Origin: Pseudomonas laurylsulfatiphila
Lineage (GTDB): Bacteria; Pseudomonadota; Gammaproteobacteria; Pseudomonadales; Pseudomonadaceae
Assembly: GCF_002934665.1 (NCBI RefSeq)
Contig: NZ_NIRS01000003.1
Span: 806,001-870,000, forward strand
Direction: 5' to 3'
DNA: 64,000 nucleotides
In this document: one piece after another, positions 59,773 to 64,000 of the stretch
Layout of the letters: each line of letters starts with the position of its first letter
Numbering within the stretch: position 1 is the stretch's first letter
Notes under the pieces: model-generated
Databases searched by the model: none
What the model was told of the DNA's origin: nothing
Seen by the model: the letters and a program-made list of their open reading frames with translations, nothing else
Made by a program: the position numbers and the translations under genes

Positions 59773-61281
59773 ATGGCGCATAACGAAGCAGTCGACGTAG
59801 TACTGGTTGGGGCCGGCATCATGAGTGCCACCCTTGCAGTGCTGCTCAAAGAGCTCGACCCCGCGATCAAGCTGGAAGTCGTCGAGCTGATGGATTCCGG
59901 TGCCGCGGAGAGTTCCAACCCGTGGAACAACGCCGGTACCGGTCACGCCGGGCTGTGTGAGCTTAACTACACGCCGCAGGCAGCCGATGGCGCCGTCGAC
60001 ATCAAGAAAGCCGTGCACATCAACACCCAGTTCGAGGTGTCGAAGCAGTTCTGGTCGTACCTGACCAAAAAAGGCACGTTCGGCTCGTGCAAGTCGTTTA
60101 TCAGCCCGGTGCCACACCTGAGTTTCGTGCAGGGCGACAGCGGCGTGTCCTTCCTCAAGGAACGCTTCAAAGTGCTGAGCAAGCACCACGCCTTCGCCGA
60201 CATGGAATACACCGAAGACAAGGCGACAATGGCAGAGTGGATGCCATTGATGATGCCTGGGCGCGACCCCGGCGAAACCCTTGCCGCCACCCGCGTGATC
60301 AATGGCACCGACGTCAACTTCGGCGCCCTGACCAACCAGTTGCTCAAACACCTGACCAGCGCACCCGATGCCCAGGTCAAGTACTGCAAGCGCGTGACCG
60401 GCCTCAAGCGCAGCAACGGCGGCTGGACCGTCAGCATCAAGGACGTCAACAGCGGCAACACCCGTGAAGTCGACGCCAAATTCGTCTTCCTCGGCGCTGG
60501 CGGCGCGGCACTGCCGCTGCTGCAAGCCTCGGGCATTGAAGAGAGCAAAGGCTTCGGCGGCTTCCCGATCAGCGGCCAGTGGCTGCGCTGCGACAACCCG
60601 GAAGTGGTCAAGCACCACCAGGCCAAGGTGTACAGCCAGGCTGCCGTAGGTTCACCGCCCATGTCCGTGCCGCACCTGGACACCCGCGTGGTCGATGGCA
60701 AGAAGTCCCTGCTGTTCGGACCGTACGCCGGCTTCACCACCAAGTTCCTCAAGCACGGCTCCTTCATGGACCTGCCGCTGTCGGTTCGCGCCGGCAACAT
60801 CGGCCCGATGCTGGCCGTGGCGAAAAACAACATGGACCTGACCAAGTACCTGGTCAGCGAAGTGATGCAGTCGATGGAGCAGCGCCTGGATTCCCTGCGT
60901 CGCTTCTACCCGGAGGCGAAAGCCGAAGACTGGCGCCTGGAAGTGGCCGGCCAACGGGTACAGATCATCAAGAAAGACCCGAAAAAAGGCGGCATCCTGC
61001 AATTCGGTACCGAACTGGTCGCGGCCAAGGACGGTTCCCTGGCGGCACTGCTCGGCGCTTCGCCAGGTGCATCGGTGACTGTTTCGATCATGCTCGAACT
61101 CATCGAGAAATGCTTCCCGAGCAAAGCCAAGGGCGAATGGGCTGGCAAACTGGCAGAGATCTTCCCGGCCCGGGAGAAGGTTCTGGAAACCGACGCTGCG
61201 CTGTATCGCAAGATCAACACGCAGAACAACGTTGCCCTGGAACTGGTTGAAGCCAGCAGCGAGACCGAAAGCTACGCTTGA
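59773..61281 (+). CDS. mqo: Malate:quinone oxidoreductase
   Basis: MQO is a peripheral-membrane FAD enzyme that oxidises L-malate to oxaloacetate and passes electrons to quinone. The 502 residues begin with the FAD loop [20 protein letters not shown] (8-27) and contain [35 protein letters not shown] and [20 protein letters not shown]. Length and motifs are normal. TTGGAG lies 10 bases upstream of the ATG. Pseudomonads use this enzyme as the main malate oxidiser. A strong terminator follows. Confidence 0.96.
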   Translation: MAHNEAVDVVLVGAGIMSATLAVLLKELDPAIKLEVVELMDSGAAESSNPWNNAGTGHAGLCELNYTPQAADGAVDIKKAVHINTQFEVSKQFWSYLTKKGTFGSCKSFISPVPHLSFVQGDSGVSFLKERFKVLSKHHAFADMEYTEDKATMAEWMPLMMPGRDPGETLAATRVINGTDVNFGALTNQLLKHLTSAPDAQVKYCKRVTGLKRSNGGWTVSIKDVNSGNTREVDAKFVFLGAGGAALPLLQASGIEESKGFGGFPISGQWLRCDNPEVVKHHQAKVYSQAAVGSPPMSVPHLDTRVVDGKKSLLFGPYAGFTTKFLKHGSFMDLPLSVRAGNIGPMLAVAKNNMDLTKYLVSEVMQSMEQRLDSLRRFYPEAKAEDWRLEVAGQRVQIIKKDPKKGGILQFGTELVAAKDGSLAALLGASPGASVTVSIMLELIEKCFPSKAKGEWAGKLAEIFPAREKVLETDAALYRKINTQNNVALELVEASSETESYA

Positions 61282-61294
61282 TTCGGCCCCATGA

Positions 61295-61333
61295 AAAACG
61301 CCCCGTTCTCATTGAGAGCGGGGCGTTTTTTTA
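61295..61333 (+). terminator. Intrinsic terminator after mqo
   Basis: AACGCCCCG pairs with CGGGGCGTT around TTCTCATTGAGAG (which adds a short inner stem) and is followed by T7. Confidence 0.93.
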
Positions 61334-61343
61334 TGCATTTGAA

Positions 61344-61429
61344 AGATCGCAGCCTCGCTTCGCTCGACAGCTCCTACAGGAACACGCGGTCCAATGTAGG
61401 AGCTGTCGAGCGAAGCGAGGCTGCGATCT
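61344..61429. repeat. Perfect 35-base inverted REP repeat
   Basis: Arms 61344-61378 and 61395-61429 are exact reverse complements (AGATCGCAGCCTCGCTTCGC type) with a 16-base loop. It fills the space between the mqo terminator and the stop of the next, convergent gene. Confidence 0.93.
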
Positions 61430-61436
61430 CTTGATC

Positions 61437-61724
61437 TTAACCGCGAACCTTCTCGACCAGCTCGATGTAGTCCGGCGCATTGCGCTGGTCCTTGATCAGG
61501 GCAACAAAGTCATTGCCGTGCTCATCCTTGCCATTCACGTCGTAACCGGCTTCGACGAAAAACGTCAGGAAACGCTCGAAATCGTCGATACGCAGGCCAC
61601 GGTAGGCCTTGACCAGTTTGTGCAGGGACGGAGAAGTCGCGTCGACCGGTTCGAAATCGAGGAACAACTTGATCTGCTCATCGCCGATCTCGTCACCAAT
61701 CACTTGTTTTTTATCTTTACGCAT
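61437..61724 (-). CDS. PA4642-family conserved hypothetical protein
   Basis: A 95-residue acidic, soluble protein (KKQVIGDEIGDEQIKLFLDF at the start; GYDVNGKDEHGNDFVALIKD near the end). The second half resembles a single ankyrin-like helix pair. It belongs to a small family found next to mqo in Pseudomonas. The function is unknown. The ATG is followed by a basic RKDKK stretch. Confidence 0.82.
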   Translation of the reverse strand: MRKDKKQVIGDEIGDEQIKLFLDFEPVDATSPSLHKLVKAYRGLRIDDFERFLTFFVEAGYDVNGKDEHGNDFVALIKDQRNAPDYIELVEKVRG

Positions 61725-61787
61725 TGCCGACTCCAGCTCGCAGACATTTCACGGGGCGGGCAGTTTACCCCCGCGCAGGCACAGGGC

Positions 61788-62273
61788 TCAACGCGCACGA
61801 GTGCTGCCGGTATGCAGATCGGCCCAGACATGGCCATTGGCGTAGCTGAGAAACTGGCAATACACCGTGTCATTGCGCAGCAAGTCGATCACCACGCGGT
61901 ATTGCGCCAGCGGGTAATAGAGGGTCAGGGTCTTGCTAGGCTCGTCGTAAACCGGCTTCTTCAGGCTTTTGCTTTCACCATCGAAATTGACCAGCACCTG
62001 ACTGATGGTCGCGCCCTTGTTCAGGGATTTACCCTTGAGACGAATCAGCAGTGGCGAAGTGACCGGAATCGGCTGTTGAGTGGATTGACGCTGAGCGCCG
62101 ACCACCACCGAATAATCGGTGACCTGCATCAGTTGCTGCTGCTCGGGATCAGCAGCGCGCAGAGTGAGATCGTCCGGCGGCAGGAATTGACTGTGCATGG
62201 GGGCCGGGGCGGCGGCCAAGGGCAGGCTGAGGGTCAGCGCCAGAGCGGCGCAACAGCGGATCAAAACACTCAT
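61788..62273 (-). CDS. Exported conserved hypothetical protein
   Basis: A 161-residue protein with a clear Sec signal (LIRCCAALALTLSLPLAAAP; cleavage expected near residue 22). The mature part is beta-rich (SPLLIRLKGKSLNKGATISQ, KTLTLYYPLAQYRVVIDLL). No known domain is recognised. It is 63 bases upstream of the PA4642-like gene on the same strand, so the two may form a unit. Confidence 0.78.
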   Translation of the reverse strand: MSVLIRCCAALALTLSLPLAAAPAPMHSQFLPPDDLTLRAADPEQQQLMQVTDYSVVVGAQRQSTQQPIPVTSPLLIRLKGKSLNKGATISQVLVNFDGESKSLKKPVYDEPSKTLTLYYPLAQYRVVIDLLRNDTVYCQFLSYANGHVWADLHTGSTRAR

Positions 62274-62344
62274 GACGGGCTCCGGAGGGCGGGGCCGGGC
62301 ACTCTAGCATGGGTGTAAAAAAACGTCTGTGAACAGCGCCCCCC

Positions 62345-62448
62345 CCTGTAGGAGCGAGCTTGCTCGCGATGCACTTAAGAACGCCGCGTTTAACCAGTAA
62401 TCACGCGTTATCGTTAACGTCCATCGCGAGCAAGCTCGCTCCTACAGG
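62345..62448. repeat. REPIN, GTAGGAGCGAGCTTGCTCGCGA type
   Basis: Arms 62345-62371 and 62422-62448 are perfect 27-base reverse complements. The loop contains GAACGCCGCG and TTATCGTTAACGTCC, shared in form with the elements at 57891 and 19203. Confidence 0.93.
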
Positions 62449-62457
62449 TGGCGTACA

Positions 62458-62931
62458 TCAATCGAATTGCGCGTGCATCCAGGCCTGATACTCGGCAACA
62501 CCCGGCTCGCCTTCGCGCGGCGCCCAATGTGCCAGCTCACCTTCACCGACAGGACGGTAAGGACCAGCCTTGCATTCGAACATCAGGCTATCGGCTTCCA
62601 GCACCACCAAGCCGTGGAATACGCCAGTTGGCAGATCCACGCCCACACAGTCGCCACCGGCCTGCAGAACTGTCTTGCTCAGCACGGCGCCGGCTTCGTC
62701 GAAAATCAACACACCGAGGCGGCCTTTGAGGACAAGCAAGGTTTCAGCCTTGTTGTCGCCCAAGTGCCGGTGAGGCGGGATATACGTGGACGGCTGTAGC
62801 CCCACCGCCATGCGATGGCAAGCGTCTTCCATCTGATGGAAATTGTGATGCTGGCGCCCGCGAGGATTGGCCGCGGCTTTCCCGGCCAGCTCGGCGAACA
62901 AGGTCTGATCCAGAAAACGCGGCGTATCCAT
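62458..62931 (-). CDS. WbuC-family cupin metalloprotein
   Basis: A 157-residue single-domain cupin of the WbuC type. Metal ligands are seen in PPHRHLGDNKAETLLVLKGR (His-X-His and Glu) and the second motif PTGVFHGLVVLEADS (His). WbuC proteins are often in O-antigen clusters but this copy sits 4 bases after hpt, so its role may differ. The N-terminal ARNPRGRQHHNFHQ-like segment (NPRGRQHHNFHQM) is typical of the family. Confidence 0.85.
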   Translation of the reverse strand: MDTPRFLDQTLFAELAGKAAANPRGRQHHNFHQMEDACHRMAVGLQPSTYIPPHRHLGDNKAETLLVLKGRLGVLIFDEAGAVLSKTVLQAGGDCVGVDLPTGVFHGLVVLEADSLMFECKAGPYRPVGEGELAHWAPREGEPGVAEYQAWMHAQFD

Positions 62932-62934
62932 GTC

Positions 62935-63492
62935 TTACATTCCTTTAACGGCGAAAATCCCGTTGGCGTTACGCCAGTAGCCTTTGTAGTCCATACCGTA
63001 ACCGAAGATGTAGCGGTCGACGCACGGCAGACCGACGAAATCGGCCTTGAGGTCCGGACGGGCCTTGCGGTCGTGGTCTTTGTCGATCAGCACGGCGGTG
63101 TGCACTTTACGTGCGCCAGCGTGTTTACAGAAGTCGATGATCGCGCCCAGTGTGTGACCTTCGTCGAGGATATCGTCGATGATCAACACATCACGGTCGA
63201 TGAAGGAAACTTCCGGCTTGGCCTTCCAGAACAGATCGCCGCCGCTGGTTTCGTTGCGATAGCGGGTAGCGTGCAGGTAGGACGCTTCCAGCGGGAAGTG
63301 CAGATAGGTCAGCAGCTTGCCGGAGAAAATCAGCCCGCCGTTCATCACGCAGAACACCACCGGGTTGGAATCCGCCAGTTGATCGTTGATTTGTGCACCG
63401 ACGCGGGCGATGGCCGCCTCGACTTCAGCTTCGGTGTACAGGCAGTCAGCCTCTCGCATGATTTGACGGATATGCTCGAGATCAGCGGACAT
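62935..63492 (-). CDS. hpt: Hypoxanthine phosphoribosyltransferase
   Basis: A purine-salvage enzyme that makes IMP (and probably GMP) from the free base and PRPP. The 185 residues show VVFCVMNGGLIFSGKLLTYL early, the PRPP motif VLIIDDILDEGHTLGAIIDF, and KADFVGLPCVDRYIFGYGMD at the base-binding end. It is divergent from upp across a 165-base gap, so purine and pyrimidine salvage genes lie side by side. Confidence 0.95.
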   Translation of the reverse strand: MSADLEHIRQIMREADCLYTEAEVEAAIARVGAQINDQLADSNPVVFCVMNGGLIFSGKLLTYLHFPLEASYLHATRYRNETSGGDLFWKAKPEVSFIDRDVLIIDDILDEGHTLGAIIDFCKHAGARKVHTAVLIDKDHDRKARPDLKADFVGLPCVDRYIFGYGMDYKGYWRNANGIFAVKGM

Positions 63493-63565
63493 GGTGCTCT
63501 CCAGGGGATGGCGGATTCAGGAAAAGCGGGCAAAGGTACGCATCAAGCGAGGCCAGATCAAGCGT

Positions 63566-63595
63566 TTGTGGACTAACGTACTGTATGTCTATAGG
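63566..63595 (+). promoter_or_regulatory. Possible promoter of upp
   Basis: TTGTGG (63566-63571), 18 bases, TATAGG (63590-63595) lie about 60 bases before the upp ATG. Both hexamers are imperfect, so this is tentative. Confidence 0.35.
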
Positions 63596-63657
63596 ACAAC
63601 ACCCTCGGATAGATTAATCTAGGCCGGTTTTTTTGCCCGCCGCCGGAGCCTTTCCCC

Positions 63658-64000
63658 ATGCCCATCCATGAGATCCGCCACCCGCTGATCCGTCATAAAC
63701 TTGGCCTTATGCGCCGCGCAGACATCAGCACCAAGAATTTCCGTGAGCTCGCTCAGGAAGTCGGCGCCCTGTTGACCTATGAAGCCACCAAAGACCTGCC
63801 GCTGGAATCCTACGATATCGATGGCTGGTGCGGCACTGTGTCGGTCGAGAAAATCGCCGGCAAGAAAATTACCGTGGTGCCGATCCTCCGTGCCGGCATC
63901 GGCATGCTCGAAGGCGTGCTCAGCCTGATCCCGGGCGCCAAAGTCAGTGCCGTGGGCGTGGCCCGCAACGAGGAAACCCTCGAGGCCCACACCTACCTCG
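63658..64000 (+). CDS. upp: Uracil phosphoribosyltransferase (partial, C-terminus outside window)
   Basis: UPRT makes UMP from uracil and PRPP. The first 114 codons are present: [20 protein letters not shown] at the start, then [14 protein letters not shown] and [20 protein letters not shown], the conserved core of the family. The ATG at 63658 follows CGGAGCC by about 8 bases. The gene is open at the window edge, before the PRPP motif. Confidence 0.95.
   Translation, partial: MPIHEIRHPLIRHKLGLMRRADISTKNFRELAQEVGALLTYEATKDLPLESYDIDGWCGTVSVEKIAGKKITVVPILRAGIGMLEGVLSLIPGAKVSAVGVARNEETLEAHTYL

Noticed and set aside
59461..60618. Long open frame antisense to mqo and its upstream region
   Set aside because: It mirrors the mqo reading frame through GC-rich third positions and has no family motif or ribosome site.
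25545..62448. CRISPR array from the repeated GGGCAAGCCCGC and GAGCGAGCTTGC units
   Set aside because: The units are inverted pairs scattered singly between genes, without regular spacers, so they are REP/REPIN elements.

Overview
The window is a stretch of chromosome from a Pseudomonas of the fluorescens group. Evidence: high-GC codon use, the complete division and cell wall (dcw) gene order followed by rnpB, the lpoA-yraN-gmhA/diaA-dolP order, petABC next to sspA-sspB, rplM-rpsI, and many REP/REPIN palindromes of the kinds common in fluorescent pseudomonads. No tRNA, CRISPR, transposase or phage gene was seen. Species assignment is inference.

Region 1 (1-13980, all minus strand): the dcw operon mraZ-rsmH-ftsL-ftsI-murE-murF-mraY-murD-ftsW-murG-murC-ddl-ftsQ, with ftsQ cut by the window edge. 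Most genes overlap by 1-11 bases. It starts at a sigma-70-like promoter with three GTGG boxes at exact 10-base spacing, the expected MraZ operator. Region 2 (14231-24311): RNase P RNA, rsmI, the outward-facing lpoA-yraN-gmhA/diaA-dolP set, then sspB, sspA, petC, petB, petA, rpsI and rplM on the minus strand. A 35-base perfect inverted repeat lies where dolP and sspB converge.

Region 3 (24488-37369): core genes (aldo/keto reductase, acyl-CoA dehydrogenase, GlxA-type regulator, then zapE, trpS, a hydrolase and zapG), interrupted at 28178-33490 by an accessory four-gene cluster. It encodes a flavin amino-acid 2-monooxygenase of the IaaM/DavB family, a nitrilase-fold amidase, an internally duplicated membrane protein, and an asparaginase. 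Read together this suggests amino acid -> amide -> acid plus ammonia with a dedicated membrane protein. The substrate is unknown. This is the best candidate for an undescribed system here.

Region 4 (37641-50350): OmpA-like lipoprotein, metallo-hydrolase, then a same-strand group of an acyl-CoA ligase, a DUF1302 outer-membrane protein, a DUF1329 periplasmic protein and a MalT-type LuxR regulator, probably for uptake or export and activation of a lipid-like acid. A LysE exporter, a 2-hydroxyacid dehydrogenase and rsmC follow.

Region 5 (50395-64000): a yybP-ykoY manganese riboswitch in front of a TMEM165/UPF0016 Mn exporter, an M48 lipoprotein protease, a dCache chemoreceptor, an SRAP protein lacking its usual active-site His, small conserved genes, an acyltransferase, mqo after a 740-base gap, small exported and cupin proteins, hpt, and the start of upp. 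REP palindromes sit in nearly every intergenic gap of regions 4 and 5.
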